From DIGJ01 sp041821315 (lineage in GTDB: Bacteria; Bacillota; Clostridia; Lachnospirales; Lachnospiraceae), in the NCBI GenBank assembly GCA_041821315.1, contig JBGUEO010000002.1:62001-126000 (forward strand): a stretch of 64,000 nucleotides of DNA, in the 5' to 3' direction. The notes under the pieces are model-generated. The model was not told the DNA's origin, searched no databases, and was given only the letters and a program-made list of their open reading frames with translations. A program made the translations under genes and the position numbers. Shown here one piece after another: positions 1-6,772 of the stretch (position 1 is the stretch's first letter; every line of letters starts with the position of its first letter).

Positions 1-395
1 AGGAAAGTTTTAAAGAAACTTTAACAAAGGTGAATAAAGAAATGAATGAAAAAAAAGCAAAACAAATGGGAATGAATGGATTTGTTAAATTGGCATTAAT
101 AAACAGAATATTCAATAATGCCAGAAGTTACTCCATCACAAAAAGAAATTTGAAAAATCCTTATATTTGCATGACGAATATTGGTATATTGGATTCAAAA
201 AAGCTTGTTTTTGAAGGTTCACCAATTAAGAATGCGTTTATGTGTGGATCAATAAAATATCGCCCTCATTTTCAAATGGCATTAAGCAGCTTTGCAGACC
301 AAATAACCTTTAGCAGTAATTTATATGGAACCATGCAAGATCGTAATACAATTTTATATTTTTTCAATTTATTAGAACAAGAGCTTCCTCAATAG
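1..395 (+). CDS. Acyltransferase-like protein, C-terminal part (cut by window edge)
   Basis: Only the C-terminal end lies in the window. The frame is open from base 3 to the TAG at 393-395, about 130 residues. The GTG at 30 is not taken as a start because the frame continues upstream without a stop. The tail, with the stretch MTNIGIL and the ending LLEQELPQ, resembles the C-terminal half of condensation-type acyltransferases (chloramphenicol-acetyltransferase fold, as in alcohol acetyltransferases and NRPS condensation domains). The HHxxxDG catalytic motif would lie outside the window, so activity cannot be judged. The family call is from general resemblance only. No clear terminator follows. 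Confidence 0.5.
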   Translation, partial: ESFKETLTKVNKEMNEKKAKQMGMNGFVKLALINRIFNNARSYSITKRNLKNPYICMTNIGILDSKKLVFEGSPIKNAFMCGSIKYRPHFQMALSSFADQITFSSNLYGTMQDRNTILYFFNLLEQELPQ

Positions 396-486
396 GTGCT
401 GGTTATTTCATAAATTAAAAAATAAATGAAAGATAATGTCAAAATTCTATATACGGCACAGATTATACTGAACACCAATTGATAAT

Positions 487-633
487 TTAAAGTTCATTCT
501 GTTTACTGTTTCTATAATTCTTAAGTGAAATATGATACATTTCTTTAAAGATAGTACTAAATTGTGAGGCATTTGAAAAACCGCAATTTAGGGCGATATT
601 AGTAATAGATGAGTTGGAATGTTGCAGATACAG
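487..633 (-). pseudogene. AraC-family regulator, C-terminal HTH remnant
   Basis: Read on the minus strand, this stretch encodes about the last 45 residues of an AraC-type DNA-binding domain. The second helix-turn-helix is plain (SITNIALNCGFSNASQFS, then FKEMYHISLKNYRN) and ends at a TAA (487-489). There is no upstream AraC sequence: in the same frame the preceding codons belong to a different decayed gene and a stop lies at 655-657. It is therefore a truncated fragment, not a functional regulator. Confidence 0.7.
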
Positions 634-882
634 GTTCGGCTCCCCCTGCAAGAGTTAAGACTAACTGACCAGGTTCTGTTACGCTTACTTGAAACAATAC
701 TTGATATACACCAACAGTTGCTGATTTTCAGGAGGCATTTGTGCAAAGAAATCTGCAAAGTTTAATATGCCGTCTGCAGGACATTGTGGACCAGTAGCAC
801 CTTGTGGACCAGGGATACAACAGTATGGTTGATTACAATCTTGATCGCAGTGATTGCAATGACCGGATGCGTGGTACAATGA
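599..882 (-). pseudogene. Collagen-like exosporium-type protein, decayed
   Basis: The minus strand encodes a short collagen-like Gly-X-Y run (GPQGATGPQ) followed by ADGILNFADFFAQMPPENQQ, the start of the BclA-like C-terminal domain of clostridial collagen-like spore or surface proteins. A frame change near 722 leads into VYQVLFQVSVTEPGQLVLTL and then GGAEPVSATFQLI, which match two later blocks of that domain. The blocks normally between them are missing, so there is a frameshift plus at least one internal deletion. The frame ends at 599-601, where it runs into the AraC remnant. No credible start or ribosome binding site is visible. Names rest on motif memory. Confidence 0.65.
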
Positions 883-898
883 AAATGATACTGTAAGA

Positions 899-927
899 TT
901 GACAGTGAATGGAAAGAGTGATACAAT
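899..927 (+). promoter_or_regulatory. Sigma-A promoter of the marR-nitroreductase operon
   Basis: TTGACA (899-904), 17-base spacer, TACAAT (922-927). The predicted transcription start falls near 933, inside the inverted repeat at 930-945. Confidence 0.8.
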
Positions 928-929
928 AC

Positions 930-945
930 GTTTGTATGTACAAAC
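930..945 (+). promoter_or_regulatory. MarR operator (inverted repeat)
   Basis: GTTTGTA-TG-TACAAAC is a perfect 7-base inverted repeat with a 2-base spacer. It sits on the predicted +1 and just upstream of the ribosome binding site (AAAGGAGG, 946-953). Position and symmetry fit autorepression by the MarR protein encoded directly downstream. Confidence 0.7.
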
Positions 946-959
946 AAAGGAGGCGCATT

Positions 960-1415
960 TTGAATAAAGCACAAGACGAAGATCTTCAAGACTGCAGACT
1001 CAATGGCTGCTTATTTTTCTCTACTACAAAGCTAGCGCGAGAACTGGGTAAGCTGGCAGACGAAGCGTTCAGCAAAACAGGGCTATCCCCAAGCCATGCA
1101 GTGCTGTTGTATATAGTCAATCTGAAAGGCGGAATACAACAGAAGGAAATCGGGGAAATCCTTCATTTGACGCCATCTACCATAACCCGCTTGATTGATA
1201 AGCTGGAGCGAAAAGAATATGTGGAAAAACAGTCAGAAGGAAAAAATATTTATCTTCGGACAACAATAAAGGGATTGGCACAACAGGATGAAATCATAGT
1301 TTCTTGGAATCGGCTCCATGACAGATATCAAAACATACTAACCGAAACAGAAACTACTCGTTTCCTTGAAATCAGCGGCAAACTTTTGGAGAAACTAGAG
1401 AATAAAGCAGATTAA
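960..1415 (+). CDS. MarR-family transcriptional regulator
   Basis: A 151-residue winged-helix repressor. The start is the TTG at 960, chosen because AAAGGAGG lies 6 bases upstream and longer in-frame starts would overlap the promoter and operator. The winged helix spans about residues 45-120, with the recognition region GEILHLTPSTITRLIDKLERKEYV and the wing following. A Cys is present near the N-terminus (LQDCRLNGC), a feature often linked to thiol or quinone sensing in MarR proteins, but sensing is inferred. The next two genes, nitroreductase and ABM monooxygenase, follow at short spacing, so this probably controls a quinone/nitro-compound stress operon. It likely binds the repeat at 930-945. 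Confidence 0.88.
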   Translation: MNKAQDEDLQDCRLNGCLFFSTTKLARELGKLADEAFSKTGLSPSHAVLLYIVNLKGGIQQKEIGEILHLTPSTITRLIDKLERKEYVEKQSEGKNIYLRTTIKGLAQQDEIIVSWNRLHDRYQNILTETETTRFLEISGKLLEKLENKAD

Positions 1416-1444
1416 CAATAAACATAGTAGGAGGTTTATTATTT

Positions 1445-1948
1445 ATGAAAGAAATTTTTATCAGAAGAAGTATCCGTAAATTTACAAATCAGGCAATTGA
1501 GCCAGAAAAAATAGACAAGTTGCTCCGTGCGGCTATGCAGGCTCCATCTGCAGCTAATCAGCAACCATGGGAATTCATTGTAGTACAGGATAAGGGACGA
1601 CTGGAACAGGTCTCGGAAACTTCCCCTTACGCAAAGCCAGTGTCAGGATCAGCGGTAACTTTTGTTTTGCTAGGTGATGAAAATAAGATGAAAGTGCCGA
1701 CCGGATGGGAACAAGATATGAGTGCTGCTGCGGAGAACTTGTTGCTGGAAGCTGTCCACTTGGGGCTTGGCGGGGTCTGGTTTGGCGTAGCTACAGCTGA
1801 TTTTGTTGCAGAAAATGTCCGTCAGCTATTTAAGCTTCCAAGCAACATCCGGCCCTTTGCTCTTATTTCCGTAGGTTATCCGGATGGGCAAGAAAATCAA
1901 TTTGTTGACCGATATCAAGAAGAACGTGTCCATTATGAGAAATGGTGA
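1445..1948 (+). CDS. Nitroreductase-family FMN oxidoreductase
   Basis: A 167-residue single-domain member of the nitroreductase family, which uses FMN and NAD(P)H to reduce nitroaromatics, quinones or flavins. The N-terminal FMN-phosphate motif RRSIRKFTNQ (residues 7-16) and APSAANQQPWEFIVV (33-47) are clear. The central helix with GLGGVWFG (about 106-113) is also typical. Length fits the short clostridial branch. The start ATG has AGGAGG about 10 bases upstream. It is the second gene of the marR operon, 29 bases after the regulator, and its physiological substrate is unknown. Confidence 0.88.
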   Translation: MKEIFIRRSIRKFTNQAIEPEKIDKLLRAAMQAPSAANQQPWEFIVVQDKGRLEQVSETSPYAKPVSGSAVTFVLLGDENKMKVPTGWEQDMSAAAENLLLEAVHLGLGGVWFGVATADFVAENVRQLFKLPSNIRPFALISVGYPDGQENQFVDRYQEERVHYEKW

Positions 1949-1967
1949 TTGAAAGGAAGAATTTATT

Positions 1968-2258
1968 ATGATTAAAGTAGTGGCTCAAAATAACATTAAA
2001 GAGAACAAAACAGACGAATTTATTGTTTTGGCAAAAAAGCTTGTGCAAGATACGAGGAAGTATGATGCGGGCTGCATCCGATATGAGTTGCTGCAGGATG
2101 TGAAAAATCCGCAGTTACTTATGATGTTAGAGGAATGGGAGGATCGGGAATCGCTGAACAAACATATGTCATCGAAGCATTTTAAAGATGCGATGGCGTT
2201 GTTTGCAAGCTACATGGAAAAACCGGGGGAAGCCAATCTATACAAAACGCTGGCTTGA
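1968..2258 (+). CDS. Antibiotic-biosynthesis monooxygenase (ABM) domain protein
   Basis: A 96-residue ferredoxin-like alpha/beta-barrel protein of the ABM family (YgiN/LsrG-like). The signature features are MIKVVAQNNIKENKTDEFIVLAKKLV at the N-terminus, the central ELLQDVKNPQLLMMLEEWEDRESLNKHMSSKHF, and the His pair in the second half. Members of this family act as quinol monooxygenases, heme-degrading proteins or isomerases. Here, the MarR and nitroreductase neighbours favour quinone metabolism (inference). It starts 19 bases after the nitroreductase stop with GAAAGGAAG upstream, so the three genes look like one transcript. Confidence 0.85.
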   Translation: MIKVVAQNNIKENKTDEFIVLAKKLVQDTRKYDAGCIRYELLQDVKNPQLLMMLEEWEDRESLNKHMSSKHFKDAMALFASYMEKPGEANLYKTLA

Positions 2259-2385
2259 TTAGGGGAATTGTTAAAATTCCGGGTAGTAGAAGATAATGGA
2301 AGTATCTTATTGTAGTCGTATTATGTACCCTCATATCTCGTAAAAATGCTAACACGTGCCTCATTCCTATGTTGTAATTTAGTTT

Positions 2386-2892
2386 CTAGATTAAACTGCT
2401 TCTTCGTTCAAACAAGAGGGTATTATGCCAGTTGCCAAATCGATCCCTTGCAATTTTTTCCCGGTATCCGATTTTTCGAAATCCACATTTTTGATGAAGT
2501 GCAATACTAGCCGTGTTTTCCTCAATAATACTAGAATAAAGAGACCAGTATTTCTTTTCTTCAGCTGCATTTATGAGATAGCTGAACAACTTTGTTCCAA
2601 TTCCTTGTCCTGTATGCTGTATATCAAGATAAATACTCACTTCAACTACGCCATGATACACGTCTCGTTTGGAAGTGGGAGAGAGTACGGCAAACCCGAC
2701 CACCTCTCCTTCATATACCGCTACAAACCGACAGTCCGGTAAATGCCCATTATTCCATTCCTCAAAGCTTGGACATATGGTCTGAAAGGTAGCAATATTT
2801 AAGTCTAGTCCTTGTTGGTAAATGTCTTTTACGAAAATCCAGTCGTTTTGTGTTAATTTTCTTATTGTCAGTAAGCTATTTTTATCATTCAT
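2386..2892 (-). CDS. GNAT N-acetyltransferase, phosphinothricin/arsinothricin (ArsN1)-like
   Basis: A 168-residue GNAT protein. The acetyl-CoA loop HTGQGIGTKLF (motif A, about residues 93-103) and ENTASIALHQKCGFRKIGYREK (motif B, about 124-145) are the pattern of the phosphinothricin acetyltransferase/ArsN1 group, as is VVEVSIYLD before motif A. Those enzymes acetylate phosphinothricin or its arsenic analogue arsinothricin. Its start overlaps the end of the Cys-rich MarR gene by 8 bases, implying coupled translation. It stands next to arsR and acr3 genes, so an arsenical substrate is a reasonable inference. An ordinary Pat-type acetyltransferase is the alternative. Confidence 0.82.
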   Translation of the reverse strand: MNDKNSLLTIRKLTQNDWIFVKDIYQQGLDLNIATFQTICPSFEEWNNGHLPDCRFVAVYEGEVVGFAVLSPTSKRDVYHGVVEVSIYLDIQHTGQGIGTKLFSYLINAAEEKKYWSLYSSIIEENTASIALHQKCGFRKIGYREKIARDRFGNWHNTLLFERRSSLI

Positions 2893-3337
2893 GTTGTTTT
2901 GCCGCCTTCCATTGTTCGATTGCTAGATTATAAAGAGAAAGATAGCGAAGAAATGTATCTTGTTTTGATGGTTCGATGAATCCGAGTACTTCGTCAAAAA
3001 CTAGATCCATATCATTTTCTATTTGTTCGAATATTCGTTTTCCCTCGTTGGATAGATTAATCTGAACACTTCTCCTGTCCAAACTAGACGGTTCTCTTTT
3101 AACAAGCCCCTTTTTCACCAATTCCTCTACTACCTTACTTGCTGTACTGACATCGATTCGAAGGATAGCAGCAAGGTCTTTTAGCATGAAATCTCTCTTT
3201 CTTCCTATTTCTACGATGGTGTGGCACTGGGCTGTGCTGATATTACATAAACAGCAATCAGTAGAATTGATGTGTTCTAAGTTTCTTTCTAAAATTCTTG
3301 TGGCTTCACGGAATTCTTTACTTTTATCTATATTCAT
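2885..3337 (-). CDS. MarR-family regulator with CCxC cluster, ars-linked
   Basis: A 150-residue winged-helix regulator. The start at 3337 was chosen because GGAG lies 8 bases upstream; a longer frame to 3400 runs over the promoter. The N-terminal third carries NSTDCCLCNISTAQCHTI, four Cys in a short stretch, followed by the winged helix (LKDLAAILRIDVSTASKVVEELVKKGLV and the DRRSVQINLSNEGK wing). Clustered Cys ahead of the HTH suggests a thiol-based metal(loid) or redox sensor. The GNAT gene overlaps its 3' end, and arsR/acr3 are divergently transcribed from the shared intergenic region. Arsenite sensing is inferred from context. Confidence 0.82.
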   Translation of the reverse strand: MNIDKSKEFREATRILERNLEHINSTDCCLCNISTAQCHTIVEIGRKRDFMLKDLAAILRIDVSTASKVVEELVKKGLVKREPSSLDRRSVQINLSNEGKRIFEQIENDMDLVFDEVLGFIEPSKQDTFLRYLSLYNLAIEQWKAAKQHE

Positions 3338-3371
3338 AAGGGCATCTCCAATTTGTTTAATATTTTCTATA

Positions 3372-3400
3372 AGTATAAAATAAATAATTTCTGAATGCAA
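3372..3400 (-). promoter_or_regulatory. Promoter of the marR-GNAT operon
   Basis: On the minus strand: TTGCAT (3395-3400), 17-base spacer, TATACT (3372-3377), about 35 bases ahead of the MarR start codon. Confidence 0.6.
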
Positions 3401-3488
3401 CTATTTACTTTATAAACAATTTGTATGTTCAACGAATAAGCGTATTATTTGAAAAAGAATTATATTATATTTTTAATGACTAAACACA

Positions 3489-3517
3489 TTGACAAATATC
3501 TATATGGTTTTTATAAT
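3489..3517 (+). promoter_or_regulatory. Consensus sigma-A promoter of the arsR-acr3 operon
   Basis: TTGACA (3489-3494), 17-base spacer, TATAAT (3512-3517): both hexamers are perfect. A strong promoter of this kind fits a gene set held off by a repressor. Confidence 0.85.
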
Positions 3518-3520
3518 AAA

Positions 3521-3542
3521 GATATAGATAGATGTCTATATC
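3521..3542 (+). promoter_or_regulatory. ArsR operator (inverted repeat)
   Basis: GATATAGA and TCTATATC form a perfect 8-base inverted repeat with a 6-base spacer. It lies just downstream of the -10 element, over the predicted transcription start, as expected for SmtB/ArsR-type repression. Confidence 0.78.
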
Positions 3543-3583
3543 TAACGTAAATTATAAAGGAATAGAAATGGAGAAAGATAAAA

Positions 3584-3907
3584 ATGGATTTACCTGTAGA
3601 CTATGCACCTGTATTTAAAGCATTAGGTGATGCCACGAGACTAAAAATTATAGAAATGTTATCCTGTGGGGAACTTTGCGCCTGCGATATTCTGGAATCT
3701 TTTGAGATTACTCAACCGACATTATCCTACCATATGAAAATATTAATAGAATGTGGTCTTGTGAAAAGTCGGAAAGAAGGATCATGGATGCGGTACAGCA
3801 ATAATACTGAGTTAATAGAAACTATAAAAAACTTCTGGAATAACATTACAACAGAACAAGAAAACTGTATCTGCAAAAAAATTAAGGAGGACAATAGATG
3901 CGATTAA
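3584..3907 (+). CDS. arsR: ArsR-family metalloregulator, first copy
   Basis: A 107-residue SmtB/ArsR repressor. KALGDATRLKIIEMLSCGEL leads into CACDILESF, where the CxC pair in the metal-binding helix corresponds to the arsenite site of the plasmid R773 ArsR (ELCVCDL). The recognition helix is TQPTLSYHMKILIECGLV (about residues 45-62), followed by the wing. Extra Cys near the C-terminus (ENCICKK) might add a ligand. It is first in the operon, 39 bases after the operator at 3521-3542, and its end overlaps the broken gene at 3898. It probably represses its own operon until arsenite or antimonite binds. Confidence 0.92.
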   Translation: MDLPVDYAPVFKALGDATRLKIIEMLSCGELCACDILESFEITQPTLSYHMKILIECGLVKSRKEGSWMRYSNNTELIETIKNFWNNITTEQENCICKKIKEDNRCD

Positions 3908-3996
3908 TTATAATTGGTACAGTAGATACAGCTACTTCAGTAGTCAAGGCGGATATAAGAATTATAGAAAAAGTAAGAAATCATTACAAGAAATGA
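3898..3996 (+). pseudogene. CoA-disulfide-reductase-like flavoprotein, deletion remnant
   Basis: A 32-codon frame beginning MRLIIIGTV, the FAD Rossmann start of the CoA-disulfide reductase/NADH oxidase family, followed by TATSVVKA where the intact family has an AAGTSAAAKARR-like stretch. It ends after 15 unrelated residues with HYKK and TGA. It has an excellent ribosome binding site (AAGGAGG, 3884-3890) and overlaps the end of arsR, so the start region is still that of an operon gene. Most of the protein is missing. An intact relative lies at 41005-42705. The call rests on about 20 residues. Confidence 0.55.
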
Positions 3997-4060
3997 TTGC
4001 TCCATGCATAGGATATGCATATATGCTCATATAAATATATATAAAGGAAGGGATGAAGTT

Positions 4061-4414
4061 GTGGTTGATATCTTTAAAGCATTATCCGAAGAAAGCAGGT
4101 TAAGAATTCTGGCTATCGTGATGGAAAGAGAAATGTGTGTCTGTGAGATTGAAATGTGTTTAAACATGACGCAGTCAAACGCTTCCAGACATCTGACTAT
4201 ACTTAGAAATTGTGGGATACTAAACTGTTACAAGAAGGCACAATGGGCATATTATCAAATAAGTGAAAACTTTATGAAGGAACACAACGATCTATGGGAG
4301 TATTTACAAAATAAAATTGTAGAATTACCAACCTATCAAAGCGACCATGCGAAATGTGAAAAATACAAGACGTTGGATGTTTGTGCACATATAAACAAAC
4401 CTCATGAAAGGTGA
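4061..4414 (+). CDS. arsR: ArsR-family metalloregulator, second copy
   Basis: A 117-residue SmtB/ArsR regulator. The GTG at 4061 was chosen because AAGGAAGG lies about 8 bases upstream; the longer frame from 4004 has no such site. The core is IFKALSEESRLRILAIV, then MCVCEIEMCL with the CxC arsenite-type site, then the recognition helix TQSNASRHLTILRNCGIL. The tail (HAKCEKYKTLDVCAH) has two more Cys and His residues. It differs clearly from the first ArsR, so it is not a recent duplication. The acr3 start codon follows 7 bases after its stop. Two repressors in one operon may respond to different metalloids (inference). Confidence 0.9.
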   Translation: MVDIFKALSEESRLRILAIVMEREMCVCEIEMCLNMTQSNASRHLTILRNCGILNCYKKAQWAYYQISENFMKEHNDLWEYLQNKIVELPTYQSDHAKCEKYKTLDVCAHINKPHER

Positions 4415-4421
4415 GAAAATT

Positions 4422-5483
4422 ATGAATAAAGAAAAATCAAAAGGAATGAGTTTTTTTCAAAAATATTTAACGGTATGGGTAGCACTATGTATGACTGTTG
4501 GAGTTTTAATCGGAAAGTTTCTTCCGGCTGTGCCTGCGTTTTTTAGCAAATTTGAGTATGCAAATGTATCAATTCCAACTGCCGTTTTGATATGGGTAAT
4601 GATTTATCCGATGATGATGAAGGTTGACTTCGAAAGTGTTAAAAATGTAGGTAAGAATCCAAAAGGATTATATGTTACATGGATTATGAACTGGCTGATA
4701 AAACCATTTACTATGTTTGGAATTGCTTCCTTCTTTTTCTATTTAGTATTTAAAGGATTCATACCTGCAGAACTAGGAAAGGAATATTTGGCAGGAGCCG
4801 TATTGTTAGGAGCAGCGCCATGTACTGCGATGGTTTTTGTATGGAGTCAGTTAACGAAAGGAAATGCAGCATATACGGTTGTGCAGGTGGCAACAAATGA
4901 TTTGATTATTCTAGTGGCATTTGTACCCATCGTAAAATTTTTACTTGGAGTAAGTAAGGTCTCTGTTCCATGGGATACCTTGATTATTTCCGTTGTTCTG
5001 TTTGTAGTAATCCCATTAACAGCTGGAGTTTTAACAAGAATGTATGTTAGTAAAAGAAAAGGAACCAAATATTTCGAAAATCAATTTTTACCGAAGTTTG
5101 ATAATGCAACAATAGTTGGTTTGTTATTAATGCTTGTACTTTTATTCTCCTTCCAGGGTGATGTTATTCTAAACAATCCTTTGCACATAGTACTAATTGC
5201 AGTTCCATTAATAATCCAGACTTTTTTAATTTTTTTCATCACATATATGGCAGCACGCGTTTTGAAGTTACCACATGATATTGCAGCTCCTGCAGGAATG
5301 ATAGGAGCATCCAATTTTTTTGAACTTGCGGTAGCTGTCGCAATTGCTCTATTCGGTATGGAATCACCGGCCGCTCTGGCAACGGTAGTAGGTGTATTAA
5401 CAGAGGTGCCAATTATGCTGATATTGGTCAAAATTGCAAATAAAACGATAAATTGGTTTCCGGCTCCCCCTGTTGAGAAGTAG
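4422..5483 (+). CDS. acr3: Acr3-type arsenite efflux permease
   Basis: A 353-residue polytopic membrane protein of the Acr3 branch of the BASS superfamily, which exports arsenite using the proton motive force. About ten hydrophobic segments are visible. The conserved Cys of the fourth helix is present in GAAPCTAMVFVWSQL, and the second broken-helix motif is GMIGASNFFELAVAVAIALFG. The start at 4422 has AAGGTGAG 6 bases upstream; the ATG at 4404 lies inside arsR and lacks this spacing. It is the last gene of the arsR operon. No arsenate reductase gene is adjacent. Confidence 0.94.
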   Translation: MNKEKSKGMSFFQKYLTVWVALCMTVGVLIGKFLPAVPAFFSKFEYANVSIPTAVLIWVMIYPMMMKVDFESVKNVGKNPKGLYVTWIMNWLIKPFTMFGIASFFFYLVFKGFIPAELGKEYLAGAVLLGAAPCTAMVFVWSQLTKGNAAYTVVQVATNDLIILVAFVPIVKFLLGVSKVSVPWDTLIISVVLFVVIPLTAGVLTRMYVSKRKGTKYFENQFLPKFDNATIVGLLLMLVLLFSFQGDVILNNPLHIVLIAVPLIIQTFLIFFITYMAARVLKLPHDIAAPAGMIGASNFFELAVAVAIALFGMESPAALATVVGVLTEVPIMLILVKIANKTINWFPAPPVEK

Positions 5484-5797
5484 TTTTGAATAATTAAATA
5501 GAATATTTTTTTCATAAAGATGAATGTTTACGAAACAATCAGAAATTAGCAGCTAGAAGTTATGAAAAGAATTTGGGTTATATAAAACAAAAGAACAAAT
5601 TAATTCATTCCATGTCAAAAAAGTGACATTTCATGCAGCCTTGTGAATGATTGGATTTTTATGTGATATCATAAAATTGTTAGTATGACTTACGGATAAA
5701 CATAGTAGATAGGCCTTTTCATCCAATGTTGTAAGGAGCATACGCAAAACTAATCAGGAAATATCAATTAATTTTTAAGAAAAGAGAGGTAAGGATA
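5484..5797 (+). other. Intergenic region with nothing identified
   Basis: This stretch of 314 bases between acr3 and the secreted protein gene holds no convincing gene, terminator or strong promoter. A 34-codon open stretch near 5519-5626 has no ribosome binding site and no recognised similarity. The promoter of the next gene must lie in its right half, but no good hexamer pair was found. Confidence 0.5.
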
Positions 5798-6571
5798 ATG
5801 AAGAACAGTATGAAAAGATTTATCATATTTGCTTTAACCGTAATAATGGTAGGAAGTATGTGTAATGTAGCAAATGCATCATCAGAGCTTAAAATGTCTG
5901 GAAAAAATCAAACGACGATAGGTGATGATGGTGTCGTGGGATATTTTGGAAATGGTGAGAAGAAATCAGTAAAATTTTCATTAACTGTCCCATCCGGAAC
6001 AACTACGTTTTACTTGCAGGATATTGCCGCTTATACAGTAACACTTATAAATTCTGCTGGTAAAAAAGTAAAGACGATTAAGCCAGAAAAATCGAAAGAA
6101 AAAAGATGGAGCGAGAGTACGGGGCAAGAGGAATATATATATACAATCAATACTGGTATAAAATTATCGAAAGGTACTTATAAAGTTTCTATCAAAGCAA
6201 AAACAAACTTAGATGGTATTATGAAAATTGTCACTTATAATAATAAAGGTGGTAAAATAAAGTTCATTACGGATGAAAACTCTGGTTATACGACGATTGG
6301 TGTAACAAAAAACAAGACATACAAATTTAAGATTACGGTTCCTAAAGATGGTCAATATGCAATTAATTCACTTATAACGCCATATGGTACAGAAAACAAT
6401 GCATATATATATCCGGAAACCAAGATTACGAATGCAAAGGGCAAAAAAATAGCAGCTCTTAAACGTGGTGGATCAGGAACGAAAGAAATTGCATTGAAGA
6501 AAGGCACATATACAATCGAAGTAAAAGTTAAAAATCCTGGGCTTTTAGATGTTTCATTGCAGCAGTACTAG
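5798..6571 (+). CDS. Secreted protein of unknown function with two beta-sandwich-like halves
   Basis: A 257-residue protein with a clear signal peptide: MKNSMKR, a hydrophobic core (FIIFALTVIMVGSMCNV) and a likely cleavage after ANA near residue 27. There is no lipobox. The mature part looks like two similar modules, about residues 35-145 and 150-257. Each ends with a KGTY(K/T)(V/I) strand (LSKGTYKVSIK and LKKGTYTIEVK), a pattern seen in PPC-like and related extracellular beta-sandwich domains. No catalytic motif is visible. It has AGAGAGGTAAGG upstream and stands alone between unrelated genes. Function unknown. Confidence 0.75.
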   Translation: MKNSMKRFIIFALTVIMVGSMCNVANASSELKMSGKNQTTIGDDGVVGYFGNGEKKSVKFSLTVPSGTTTFYLQDIAAYTVTLINSAGKKVKTIKPEKSKEKRWSESTGQEEYIYTINTGIKLSKGTYKVSIKAKTNLDGIMKIVTYNNKGGKIKFITDENSGYTTIGVTKNKTYKFKITVPKDGQYAINSLITPYGTENNAYIYPETKITNAKGKKIAALKRGGSGTKEIALKKGTYTIEVKVKNPGLLDVSLQQY

Positions 6572-6633
6572 AAATAAATATAGAAATTACACGAAACAGG
6601 CGAGGATAAGGGGAATAGTTGTTGAATACATTA

Positions 6634-6669
6634 GCTCAGATTTCATGATTATAGGAAATCTGGGCTTTT
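6634..6669 (+). terminator. Rho-independent terminator of the secreted-protein gene
   Basis: GCTCAGATTTC (6634-6644) pairs with GAAATCTGGGC (6655-6665), one G-U pair, 10-base loop, followed by TTTT. It lies 63 bases after the stop codon. Confidence 0.6.
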
Positions 6670-6680
6670 CGTGTACCCAG

Positions 6681-6770
6681 ATGACTTTTGTGGGAATTGC
6701 ACCGGTTATTTTGTGTTTTGCGATAGCGATTGGAATGATTTGGTGGAAGGAGATTAGGAGGAGAGTTTAA
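6681..6770 (+). other. Possible 29-residue membrane peptide
   Basis: An ATG frame encodes one strongly hydrophobic segment (VGIAPVILCFAIAIGMIWW) with a basic tail (KEIRRRV). It ends two bases before the next gene's start codon and its last codons double as that gene's AGGAGGAG ribosome binding site. No ribosome binding site of its own is visible. It could be a degraded membrane gene end or a chance frame. Confidence 0.2.
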
Positions 6771-6772
6771 AA

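Noticed and set aside
2264..2285. GGAATT/AATTCC hairpin between convergent genes as terminator
   Set aside because: Stem of only six base pairs, A/T-rich and without a T-run; not supported.
6549..6770. A 73-codon frame overlapping the end of the secreted-protein gene
   Set aside because: It spans a terminator hairpin and lacks a ribosome binding site; only its last 29 codons resemble a membrane segment and are listed separately with low confidence.
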